From: Brevibacillus sp.
Lineage (GTDB): Bacteria; Bacillota; Bacilli; Brevibacillales; Brevibacillaceae
Assembly (NCBI GenBank): GCA_029240815.1
Contig: JARDZO010000311.1
Location: 1-5,940, forward strand
Reading direction: 5' to 3'
Length of the DNA: 5,940 nucleotides
Part shown: positions 1 to 4,935 of the stretch, piece by piece
Position numbering within the stretch: position 1 is the first letter of the stretch
How the letters are laid out: each line of letters opens with the position of its first letter
Position numbers and translations under genes: made by a program
The notes under the pieces: generated by a model
The model's input: only the letters and a program-made list of their open reading frames with translations
What the model was told of the DNA's origin: nothing
Database searches by the model: none

Positions 1-42
1 GCGGCGCAGGATTAACCCCTGCACCGCCATCTTTTCATTTTT
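1..42. terminator. Hairpin with T-rich tail at left edge
   Basis: GCGG and GCAGG (1-4, 6-10) can pair with CCTGC and CCGC (18-22, 24-27) around one C/A mismatch and a 7-base loop. A T-rich run, ATCTTTTCATTTTT, follows on the plus strand. It could end a plus-strand gene lying left of the window, and could also stop transcripts of the minus-strand oxidoreductase, whose stop codon is about 80 bases away. The other half of the context is missing, so the call is tentative. Confidence 0.35.
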
Positions 43-107
43 GGCATAATTTCCGATCTATTCATCTATGTCAATGAAATTCTAGCTCTTCTGGCAATAG
101 ACGGTAC

Positions 108-1199
108 CTACACTCCAACCTCCTCCTCCTTAAGCGTTGCGATTGGTTGCAGAAAATGATGGTCGAATAAATGCAATGCACTGCCTACGCGTACTTTGTT
201 CACCCAGTCTGGATTGACCAGTGCGCTCGTACCGATTGCTACAAGATCCGCATGATCATTCTCCAAGAGAGATTCCGCTTTGTCCGGTTGGCCTAACTTG
301 CCATTGGCTATGACGGGAAGGCCGCTATATCGTTTGGCCAACTTGGCAAGAGTAGGCCCGTCATCCGCAAAAGCTGGGGAAAACGCTTTATATTCGGTCG
401 TATGGATGTAATCGGGAGCAGCCGCTACCAAATGTTCGAAAATAATCCGGGCATCCCTCTCTCCGCCAGCCCACTTGTGATGAAAATCGTTTACTTTACC
501 CTGAGAGATGCGGACGCCTACCATGAAGTCAGGACCCACGGCGGAGCGAATAGCTTTCAGGACTTCCACTACAATGCGGACACGTCGCTCCGTTGAGCCG
601 CCATATTCATCGGTTCTAAGATTTGTGTAATCTGTGATGAATTGATCAAGCAGGTAGCCGTTCGCTGCATGGACTTCGACCCCGTTAAATCCGATTTTTT
701 TAGCGCGAAATGCAGCTTGAGCGAAACTCTCGATCACGTTGCGGATCTCCTCCTGGGTCATGGCTCTCGGTACGGCAAACTCTCCGCTCCCGCCGTGATC
801 TTCCAGCATCGTACCTACGGGCTTTACAGCGGATGGAGCGATCGGTGTAAATCGGTCATGTTGGACAAGCGCACCTGCATGCATCAACTGCGCGACAATC
901 TTACCTCCTGCACCCTGAACAGCGTGGACGATAGGTCTCCAGGATTCAACTTGCGCTTCATTTGCTATGCCGGGCTGATTCTCATAACTTTGGCTGCTTA
1001 TTGCATCCGGATAGATGCCTTCTGTAATGAGGAGACCGAATCCCCCTTTTGCAAAACGAGTATAATACCGGGCCATACGCTCATTCGCGAGCCCAGATGG
1101 CTCTGCACTCGTCCGTGTCATCGGAGACAGCACGGACCGATTCGGCAAGTGCAGCGAACCTAATTGAAATTTTGAAAAAAGATGAGAATAGTTACCCAT
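108..1199 (-). CDS. Old Yellow Enzyme family NADH:flavin oxidoreductase
   Basis: Predicted 363-residue FMN-dependent ene-reductase with a TIM barrel, a normal length for the family. Such cytosolic enzymes use NAD(P)H to reduce activated C=C bonds, quinones, maleimides or nitro compounds. Visible marks are PNRSVLSPMTR near residues 19-29 (FMN-binding start, Thr28 where YqjM-type enzymes have Cys), QLMHAG at 104-109, and VEVHAANGYLLDQF at 174-187 with the substrate-binding pair His177/Asn180. ITDYTNLRTDEYGGS (188-202) and VGVRIS (227-232) follow. The late FMN-phosphate motif, usually G-R, reads AIGTSALVNPDW (321-332), so the expected Arg is Thr324. The start is set by GAGGAGGA (plus-strand 1207-1214), seven bases upstream. 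It is divergent from the lysR gene, which probably regulates it. Family membership is very secure; substrate is unknown. Confidence 0.95.
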   Translation of the reverse strand: MGNYSHLFSKFQLGSLHLPNRSVLSPMTRTSAEPSGLANERMARYYTRFAKGGFGLLITEGIYPDAISSQSYENQPGIANEAQVESWRPIVHAVQGAGGKIVAQLMHAGALVQHDRFTPIAPSAVKPVGTMLEDHGGSGEFAVPRAMTQEEIRNVIESFAQAAFRAKKIGFNGVEVHAANGYLLDQFITDYTNLRTDEYGGSTERRVRIVVEVLKAIRSAVGPDFMVGVRISQGKVNDFHHKWAGGERDARIIFEHLVAAAPDYIHTTEYKAFSPAFADDGPTLAKLAKRYSGLPVIANGKLGQPDKAESLLENDHADLVAIGTSALVNPDWVNKVRVGSALHLFDHHFLQPIATLKEEEVGV

Positions 1200-1257
1200 A
1201 TTAAATTCCTCCTCGATGTTACGGTATCAGTACCCATGCTCTCCACCGTACGATCTA

Positions 1258-1285
1258 TTGCTTGGCTTTATTGTAATCGGATAAT
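1258..1285 (+). promoter_or_regulatory. Possible promoter of the lysR gene
   Basis: TTGCTT (1258-1263) and GATAAT (1280-1285) are 16 bases apart, giving a 5/6 -10 but only a 3/6 -35. If used, transcription would start near 1292 and the LysR box at 1320-1334 would lie in the transcribed leader. This fits autorepression but is a weak match. Confidence 0.25.
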
Positions 1286-1298
1286 TCCATATAGTAAA
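1270..1298 (-). promoter_or_regulatory. Promoter of the flavin oxidoreductase gene
   Basis: On the minus strand TTTACT (complement of 1293-1298) is followed after exactly 17 bases by TACAAT (complement of 1270-1275), matching the sigma-A consensus 4/6 and 5/6. The start point would fall near 1263, giving a leader of about 63 bases before the ATG at 1199. The weak -35 is what one expects of an activator-dependent promoter. Confidence 0.5.
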
Positions 1299-1307
1299 AT
1301 GATCATT
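1298..1307. repeat. 10-bp palindrome AATGATCATT
   Basis: This perfect palindrome touches the -35 of the oxidoreductase promoter, lying between it and the LysR box. LysR regulators usually have a second, lower-affinity activation site near the -35, and this element sits about where one would be. It could also be chance in A+T-rich DNA. Confidence 0.3.
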
Positions 1308-1319
1308 AAAGATGACGAT

Positions 1320-1334
1320 ATCAAAATTATTGAT
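1320..1334. promoter_or_regulatory. LysR-type T-N11-A operator box
   Basis: ATCAA-N5-TTGAT is a perfect 5-bp dyad that contains the LysR signature T-N11-A (T1321 to A1333). Its centre (1327) is about 64 bases upstream of the predicted oxidoreductase start point, matching the classic -65 recognition site of this family. It also lies 28 bases before the lysR start codon, so one bound protein could activate the reductase and limit its own gene. Confidence 0.5.
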
Positions 1335-1349
1335 GCTATACCAACGAAC

Positions 1350-1354
1350 GGAGG
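1350..1354 (+). promoter_or_regulatory. Ribosome binding site fixing the lysR GTG start
   Basis: GGAGG ends 7 bases before GTG at 1362. The longer open frame runs back to an ATG at 1182 inside the opposite-strand gene, but neither that ATG nor the one at 1299 has a good site. Starting at 1362 also gives the standard LysR N-terminus. Confidence 0.75.
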
Positions 1355-1361
1355 TTCTCGA

Positions 1362-2222
1362 GTGGAGTTAACCGATCTAAAAGTATTCATTGCTATCATA
1401 CAAGAGGGTAGTATCACCCGCGCAGCGGAGAAAATGGATTATGTTCAATCTAACATCTCGATGCGAGTTCGTAAAATGGAGTTGGAGCTTGGAGTCCAGC
1501 TTTTCCACAGAACTCCGAAAGGCGTCTTGCCGACCGAGAAAGGGCTCGTCTTCAGCCAATATGCCTCTGACATTCTGCATAAGGTCGAGGAAGCGATAAT
1601 GTCCGTCCAAGAGCCTGAATATCCGAGCGGTCCGCTCACGATCGGCGTTGTGGAGACCGTTGCGTCCACCACTCCTTTTATACGTGCGTTATCCGATTTT
1701 CAAAAAAAATACCCTGAAGTAGCGTTGTCTCTTGTTACTGGAACATCACCTCAAAATTACGAGAAAGTGCTGAACCGCGAGTTGGACGGAGCTTTCTTCA
1801 CAGGAGAATTCGATCTAGCTCCACTAAAGGTCGCTTATGAGTTTCGGGAAAAGGTGCTCCTCCTGACGAATGCCGGCGGAAAGGCTGCATTTCCCGACGT
1901 TGCGAATGTGACATGGGTCGTTTTTCCGAAGGGTTGCCCGTTGCGCACCGCAAGTGTGGATTGGCTTCACGGCCAGGGGATAACGTCCGTAAATATGATT
2001 GAGGTGAGTACGCTGGATACGATGCTAAATTGCGTACGAGCAGGCATCGGTTACACGCTTTTAACCGAATCAGTTATTGCTGAGGATGACGAACGATTAA
2101 GAACGCATCCGGTTCCCGAACGATACCGTTTCGTGACAACGAGGCTGATTACCCGAAAAGAACAGTTCAGCAGCAAAGCATTTGCAGCCTTCGCTGATTG
2201 TGTCAGAGGGGCGGGAATTTAG
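1362..2222 (+). CDS. LysR-type transcriptional regulator
   Basis: With the GTG start the protein has 286 residues, typical of LysR regulators (about 290-300). The winged helix-turn-helix spans residues 1-60: ELTDLKVFIAI, then SITRAAEKMDYVQSNIS as the HTH, then LELGVQLFHRTPKG and LPTEKG as the wing. A linker helix (about 65-85) leads to the two-lobed effector domain from PLTIGVVET (91 on). The effector domain includes VVFPKGCPLR (186-195), whose G-C-x-x-R is shared with a subset of Bacillus-type LysR proteins, and AGIGYTLLTES (227-237). It acts as a cytosolic, probably tetrameric DNA-binding activator that responds to a small molecule. Divergence from the flavin oxidoreductase, with a T-N11-A box between them, makes that gene the likely target. 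The effector cannot be told from sequence. Confidence 0.9.
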   Translation: MELTDLKVFIAIIQEGSITRAAEKMDYVQSNISMRVRKMELELGVQLFHRTPKGVLPTEKGLVFSQYASDILHKVEEAIMSVQEPEYPSGPLTIGVVETVASTTPFIRALSDFQKKYPEVALSLVTGTSPQNYEKVLNRELDGAFFTGEFDLAPLKVAYEFREKVLLLTNAGGKAAFPDVANVTWVVFPKGCPLRTASVDWLHGQGITSVNMIEVSTLDTMLNCVRAGIGYTLLTESVIAEDDERLRTHPVPERYRFVTTRLITRKEQFSSKAFAAFADCVRGAGI

Positions 2223-2519
2223 TGGAGAGAACCAAGCTAGCTAGTAGTGGTTCCCGTCTTCAAACTTTGAACAAGTTGAAGGACTTTGCATGGAGAAGTA
2301 ATATTGGATAGATGATTAGTCAACAGGAATCCATCTGTGAGGTAGGGGTCCCGGTTAGAAGAAGGGCATGATTACGTCTTGCTGTAGATTCAGGCCGTCA
2401 ATAAGGCGCCCTTTTCCATCCATGAAAACTTGCCGTTACCATAAATGACGGCAAGTATTATGAAAATACTCCTGACTTACAAGGTTTGACCGCTATCGAC
2501 TGTTATGATCAGAATTTAT
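2223..2519. other. Gene-free stretch between lysR and tetR
   Basis: About 300 bases without a convincing gene. GAACCA (2229-2234) and TGGTTC (2248-2253) could form a 6-bp hairpin right after the lysR stop, but no T tract follows. A better hairpin lies at 2428-2456. A minus-strand frame near 2360-2425 reads a plausible 25-residue peptide, too short to claim. Nothing else is supported. Confidence 0.6.
2428..2456. terminator. 9-bp perfect hairpin, possible terminator
   Basis: ACTTGCCGT (2428-2436) pairs perfectly with ACGGCAAGT (2448-2456) across an 11-base loop. On the plus strand ATTATGAAAAT follows with no T run. On the minus strand TTTTC follows, so it would terminate better in that direction, yet no minus-strand gene lies to its right. 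It may separate the lysR transcript from tetR. Confidence 0.35.
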
Positions 2520-2548
2520 TTGCCAACCAAACAAACGTATGGTAAAAT
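2520..2548 (+). promoter_or_regulatory. Strong sigma-A-type promoter of tetR
   Basis: TTGCCA (2520-2525) and TAAAAT (2543-2548) are 17 bases apart, each 5/6 to consensus. The start point would fall near 2555, only about 12 bases before the ATG at 2567, leaving room for little beyond the ribosome binding site GGGTGAG. The spacer contains AACAAAC (2530-2536) and ACCA-N10-TGGT (2526-2543), so a repressor could bind here. Confidence 0.6.
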
Positions 2549-2566
2549 TTATCCTGGGTGAGACAA

Positions 2567-3133
2567 ATGGCAAAACGAAAAATTTCGCGCGATGAGCTCA
2601 TCGCAAGATCGGCCGAGATATTCCGTAAGAAGGGTTATTACAGTACAACCATGAACGATATCGGGATCGCATGCGGCTTGTTGAAAGGCAGCATTTATCA
2701 TTACTTTCACAGCAAAGAAGAATTAATGATCGAAGTATTGAAAACAAAATACAAGGAGGCTGGCGAGCATATATTCTCGATAGCCCGTGATAAGGACATC
2801 CCGCCACTTGTGCGATTGTCGATGATGTTCGATATCCCCGAGAAAGGTCTGTTCAGCAACGGGACGGAAGATGGCGGATGCCTGTTTGGGAGAATCGGAT
2901 TGGAAATCGGATCGCATATTCCCGAATTCAACGAAGTGATAAAGGTTCATTTTGATGCTTATATGGAAGCGTTTGAAACGATATTTCTGGAACTCGTCAA
3001 CCGGGATCAAGCGAAGGAATTAGCCGCACAAGCAGTGGTGGAAATGGAAGGCGCGGTGTTGTTGAGCGTGATTTATTCGGATACCCGTTTTTATACCGGG
3101 GCCAAGCATCGAATCTTGAGTCATTTTTCGTGA
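2567..3133 (+). CDS. TetR/AcrR-family transcriptional regulator
   Basis: 188-residue regulator, normal length for TetR proteins. The N-terminal DNA-binding domain covers residues 5-52: AEIFRKKGYYSTTMNDIG leads into the HTH ending GLLKGSIYHYFHSKEEL, the family hallmark. The rest is the helical ligand domain with GGCLFGRIGLEIG (103-115). Cys105 falls where E. coli NemR, repressor of an Old Yellow Enzyme gene, has its electrophile-sensing Cys106; the only other cysteine is Cys36 in the HTH. An upstream GTG at 2558 is open in frame but lies at the predicted transcript start and lacks a ribosome site; ATG 2567 has GGGTGAG just ahead and is preferred. It probably represses itself and the hydrolase/ABM genes downstream. 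The ligand is unknown. Confidence 0.9.
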   Translation: MAKRKISRDELIARSAEIFRKKGYYSTTMNDIGIACGLLKGSIYHYFHSKEELMIEVLKTKYKEAGEHIFSIARDKDIPPLVRLSMMFDIPEKGLFSNGTEDGGCLFGRIGLEIGSHIPEFNEVIKVHFDAYMEAFETIFLELVNRDQAKELAAQAVVEMEGAVLLSVIYSDTRFYTGAKHRILSHFS

Positions 3134-3146
3134 TTTTTGTTGCCTC

Positions 3147-3186
3147 TTTAACAAACAATCCTTTGTTTTATAAAAGATTTAACAAA
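3147..3186. promoter_or_regulatory. Clustered AACAAA/TTTGTT elements, candidate TetR operator
   Basis: TTTAACAAA occurs twice in direct orientation (3147-3155 and 3178-3186), 31 bases apart, about three helical turns. Between them TTTGTT (3162-3167) forms a dyad AACAAA-N6-TTTGTT with the first copy and TTTGTT-N13-AACAAA with the second. The same AACAAA core lies inside the tetR promoter spacer. Shared elements at both promoters fit a local repressor site, though A+T-rich repeats arise easily. Confidence 0.4.
3148..3176 (+). promoter_or_regulatory. Candidate promoter of the hydrolase-ABM pair
   Basis: TTAACA (3148-3153, 5/6) and TAAAAG (3171-3176, 4/6) are 17 bases apart. TATAAA at 3169 is an alternative -10 but with only 15 bases of spacing. 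The start point would be near 3183, giving a leader of about 30 bases. The -35 overlaps the first TTTAACAAA element, so a bound repressor would block it. Read-through from tetR is also possible because no terminator separates the genes. Confidence 0.35.
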
Positions 3187-3212
3187 TCAATAAGCACATT
3201 GGAGGGTTATGC

Positions 3213-3971
3213 ATGAGTCAAGTCGTTTCCAAAGACGGAACCGTTATCGAATTCGATCGTACCGGGAGTGGCCCGCCATTGATCCTGGTTCTGGGAGCAT
3301 TTAACGATCGTACAACCGGTGCACCACTCGCCAAGCATTTGGAAAGGAATTTTACTGTCATCAATTATGACCGCAGAGGAAAAGGAGCAAGCGGAGATAC
3401 GATGCCGTATTCAATCGAAAAGGAGATTGACGATCTGAATACGTTGATCGAAGAGGCCGGAGGGTCGCCATTAGTATTTGGTTATTCGTCGGGTGCCATC
3501 CTGGCACTGAAAGCGACGGCTAATAAATCTGCGATTTCCAAGCTGGTTCTGTATGAGCCCCCATTTGGCAAACTCGATAGTCGAATCGTCGACCGATTGG
3601 AAGAATTGGTGAACGTCGGGAATCGGGGAGAGGCAGTTGAATATTTCCAATCCAAAATGGTCGGGATTCCAGATGAAATCGTGGCTCAACTTCGCCACGC
3701 TCCTTTCCGGCCTCATCTAGAAGCCATCGCGCATACTACGGTTTATGACACCAAGATTGTCGGGGCCTCCCTGTTGCCCGAGGAGTTAAACGGCATTACT
3801 ACTCCAGTGCTTGTCATTGCCGGCGAACAAAGCAGTGATCAATTTAAGCAATCCAACCAGTCACTGTCCACTCTTCTCCCGAATGGACAATATGTATGTC
3901 TGGAGGGACAAAGCCATCATATCGATGCATCTGTTCTGGCCCCTGTCATCACCCAATATTTTATCGCCTGA
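3213..3971 (+). CDS. Alpha/beta-fold hydrolase
   Basis: 252-residue cytosolic alpha/beta hydrolase without signal peptide. The fold is complete: PPLILVLGAF (21-30) is the oxyanion-hole strand, VINYDRRGKGAS (49-60) the conserved D-x-R-G-x-G-x-S turn, and VFGYSSGA (88-95) the nucleophile elbow with Ser92 in G-x-S-x-G. PVLVIAGEQSSD (198-209) supplies the acid strand (Asp209, or Glu205) and LEGQSHHID (230-238) the catalytic His235. The lid between about 118 and 185 is small and helical. Substrate class (ester, lactone, or an enol-lactone-type intermediate) cannot be decided. GGAGGG at 3201-3206 sits six bases before the ATG. The gene lies 79 bases after tetR and 71 bases before the ABM gene, and probably shares their control. 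Confidence 0.92.
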   Translation: MSQVVSKDGTVIEFDRTGSGPPLILVLGAFNDRTTGAPLAKHLERNFTVINYDRRGKGASGDTMPYSIEKEIDDLNTLIEEAGGSPLVFGYSSGAILALKATANKSAISKLVLYEPPFGKLDSRIVDRLEELVNVGNRGEAVEYFQSKMVGIPDEIVAQLRHAPFRPHLEAIAHTTVYDTKIVGASLLPEELNGITTPVLVIAGEQSSDQFKQSNQSLSTLLPNGQYVCLEGQSHHIDASVLAPVITQYFIA

Positions 3972-3982
3972 TAACTTGAGCG

Positions 3983-4012
3983 TTGAAACGGCCTCAATGG
4001 AAAGCGTTTCAA
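3983..4012 (+). other. Intercistronic hairpin
   Basis: TTGAAACG (3983-3990) pairs perfectly with CGTTTCAA (4005-4012) over a 14-base loop. There is no T tract, so it is unlikely to terminate. It may tune or protect the mRNA between the hydrolase and ABM genes. The right arm includes AAAGCGTTT, the core of a catabolite-response (cre) site, but flanking positions deviate. Confidence 0.25.
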
Positions 4013-4042
4013 GAAGCAAAATTTAATTTAAGGAGGATTCTG

Positions 4043-4342
4043 ATGAATACACATAAGGTGATAATAGCGGGATGGTTTACTGTTGACCCAAGTAAGCGTG
4101 ACGAAGTTGTTAAAGCGCATGAGGACCTCGCTAAACGTGCTCGGCAAGCTCCCGGATGCCTTGACTTGGCGATAACGGCCGACCCGATTGACCCGGCACG
4201 GATCAACAATTTCGAGTTTTGGCAGTCTGCAGCCGATCTGGATTCGTGGCGCGCTGTTACAAATGCCCCTAAGGCGATTACCCCATTCCTGAGCGGTGAA
4301 ATGCACAAGCATGAAATTATTAACTCGGGAACGCCATTCTAA
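4043..4342 (+). CDS. ABM-domain putative monooxygenase
   Basis: 99-residue protein of the antibiotic biosynthesis monooxygenase fold (dimeric alpha+beta ferredoxin-like barrel), the usual size for one domain. The pattern is typical: VIIAGWFTVDPSKRDEVVKAH (strand then helix), ARQAPGCLDLAITADPIDP (33-51) with the P-G-C turn and D-P motif, FEFWQSAADLDSW (57-69), and a C-terminal strand. Family members include cofactor-free quinol monooxygenases such as YgiN, heme-degrading IsdG-type enzymes, and proteins of unknown role. The Asn/Trp/His triad of IsdG is not evident. The open frame extends 20 codons further, but AGGAGGA at 4031-4037 fixes ATG 4043. Its placement behind the TetR and hydrolase genes suggests a role in quinone or aromatic metabolism, which is inference. 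Confidence 0.88.
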   Translation: MNTHKVIIAGWFTVDPSKRDEVVKAHEDLAKRARQAPGCLDLAITADPIDPARINNFEFWQSAADLDSWRAVTNAPKAITPFLSGEMHKHEIINSGTPF

Positions 4343-4504
4343 AGAATCTGATCGTTTACGACTCTTTTTATTCTAACGAAGACTATAGCTGAATAAACAA
4401 CAGGAGAAGACTGCAGATCAAAATGGATCTGCAGTCTTCTCCGTTAACGGGCAGATTTGCTCAACAACTAATCTAAAAAAGGTGATTGCCTAAGAATCAC
4501 GAAT
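4343..4504. other. Intergenic region after the ABM gene
   Basis: Apart from the long hairpin at 4403-4442, this holds a T5 run (4366-4370) and a 6-bp hairpin GTGATT-N7-AATCAC (4482-4500). The run AAAAAAGGTGAT (4475-4486) looks like a ribosome site left from the broken Nudix gene. A+T content rises from about here rightwards. Confidence 0.5.
4403..4442. terminator. 17-bp perfect hairpin after ABM gene
   Basis: A perfect 17-bp stem (4403-4419 with 4426-4442) containing GACTGCAGATC closes on the 6-base loop AAAATG. CTGCAG-cored stems of this kind are common Firmicute terminators, but here GTTAACGGG follows in place of a T tract. On the minus strand TGTTGTTTATT follows, a weak T-rich tail. It overlaps the palindrome CCGTTAACGG (4441-4450). 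Most likely it marks the 3' end of the tetR-hydrolase-ABM transcript, perhaps as an RNA-stabilising end. Confidence 0.5.
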
Positions 4505-4785
4505 ATAAATTATCCAGAAAAACTCAAGGGTGTATTGCATGAAAATTATTGTTACTGGTGGAGCGTCATAAGAGATCAAAGAGGTAGACTCGACTCCTTT
4601 TGCAAAAGAGATCCGATTACGGCGATTGGGGATTACCAGGTGGTGGTATGAACCCAGGGGAAAGTATCCAAGAGACTATGGTTCGAGAAGTATATGAAGA
4701 GACAGGCTTATCTGTTAAGGATTATGAGCTCTATGCTGTTTATAGTCGACCAAGAATAGTACAGATTCAATCGTTGTTCCTGTAA
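4505..4785 (+). pseudogene. Broken Nudix hydrolase gene
   Basis: Nudix proteins cleave nucleoside diphosphates linked to other groups. Here QKRSDYGDWGLPGGG leads into a complete Nudix box, G-x5-E-x7-REVYEETGL (4642-4710), with all metal-binding glutamates. Three defects surround it. First, the N-terminal part (INYPEKLKGVL...SVIRDQRGRL, from 4505) is in a different frame; the join near 4592-4599 implies loss of one base relative to an intact gene. Second, no ATG begins that part: ATA stands at 4505 where M-N-Y-P would fit. Third, the frame stops after YAVYSRPRIVQIQSLFL, leaving about 95 codons in place of the usual 130-155. An ATG at 4539 with AAGGG upstream reads only 10 codons. The surviving TTG-initiated piece (4600-4785) is unlikely to fold. 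Confidence 0.78.
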
Positions 4786-4838
4786 ATAGTGGTTGATCAC
4801 TTTCGTGATGTGGTAGTCTAACATTACGAGACATGGTT

Positions 4839-4911
4839 CTTCTCTTTTGCAAAGTTATTGTTTATGTTGACTTATAACTCACTACAAAAGAGAAGGCATT
4901 TCTATTTTTTT
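4839..4911 (+). terminator. Long hairpin followed by T tract, upstream of DUF3995 gene
   Basis: CTTCTCTTTTG (4839-4849) pairs perfectly with CAAAAGAGAAG (4885-4895). An inner stem AGTTAT/ATAACT (4853-4858, 4874-4879) extends the structure. T7 follows at 4905-4911, nine bases beyond the stem. It may end transcripts of the old Nudix gene, or act as a leader attenuator for the membrane-protein gene 25 bases on. Confidence 0.45.
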
Positions 4912-4935
4912 ATACAATTATAGGAGGGATCATTG

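Noticed and set aside
1..30. 3' end of a tRNA at the window edge
   Set aside because: No T-arm GGTTCGA-type loop or aligned acceptor end can be built; the bases fit a terminator hairpin better.
642..1163. 173-codon plus-strand open frame opposite the flavin oxidoreductase
   Set aside because: It lies wholly inside a confident Old Yellow Enzyme gene on the other strand, has no recognisable domain, and is best explained as a shadow frame. The same holds for the frame at 402-596.
1182..1361. 60-residue N-terminal extension of the LysR protein
   Set aside because: It overlaps the opposite gene and the intergenic control region, reads as non-LysR text, and lacks a ribosome site, whereas GTG 1362 has GGAGG and gives the standard family start.
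2360..2425. Minus-strand peptide reading DGKGRLIDGLNLQQDVIMPFF
   Set aside because: Protein-like but only about 25 codons and without flanking coding signal; chance is a sufficient explanation.
3999..4012. Catabolite-response (cre) site in the hydrolase-ABM gap
   Set aside because: The core AAAGCGTTT fits, but outer consensus positions do not and it lies between cistrons; the stem explains the symmetry.
3983..4042. 20-residue extension of the ABM protein from TTG 3983
   Set aside because: AGGAGGA directly precedes ATG 4043, and the ABM fold begins there.
4403..4442. Inverted repeat as a miniature transposable element or insertion-sequence end
   Set aside because: The arms are separated by only six bases, no target duplication is visible, and no transposase is present; a transcript-end hairpin is simpler.
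4539..4571. Ten-codon frame MKIIVTGGAS resembling the start of a Rossmann-fold dehydrogenase
   Set aside because: It stops at once and nothing dehydrogenase-like follows in any frame; it is either chance or part of the broken Nudix N-terminus.
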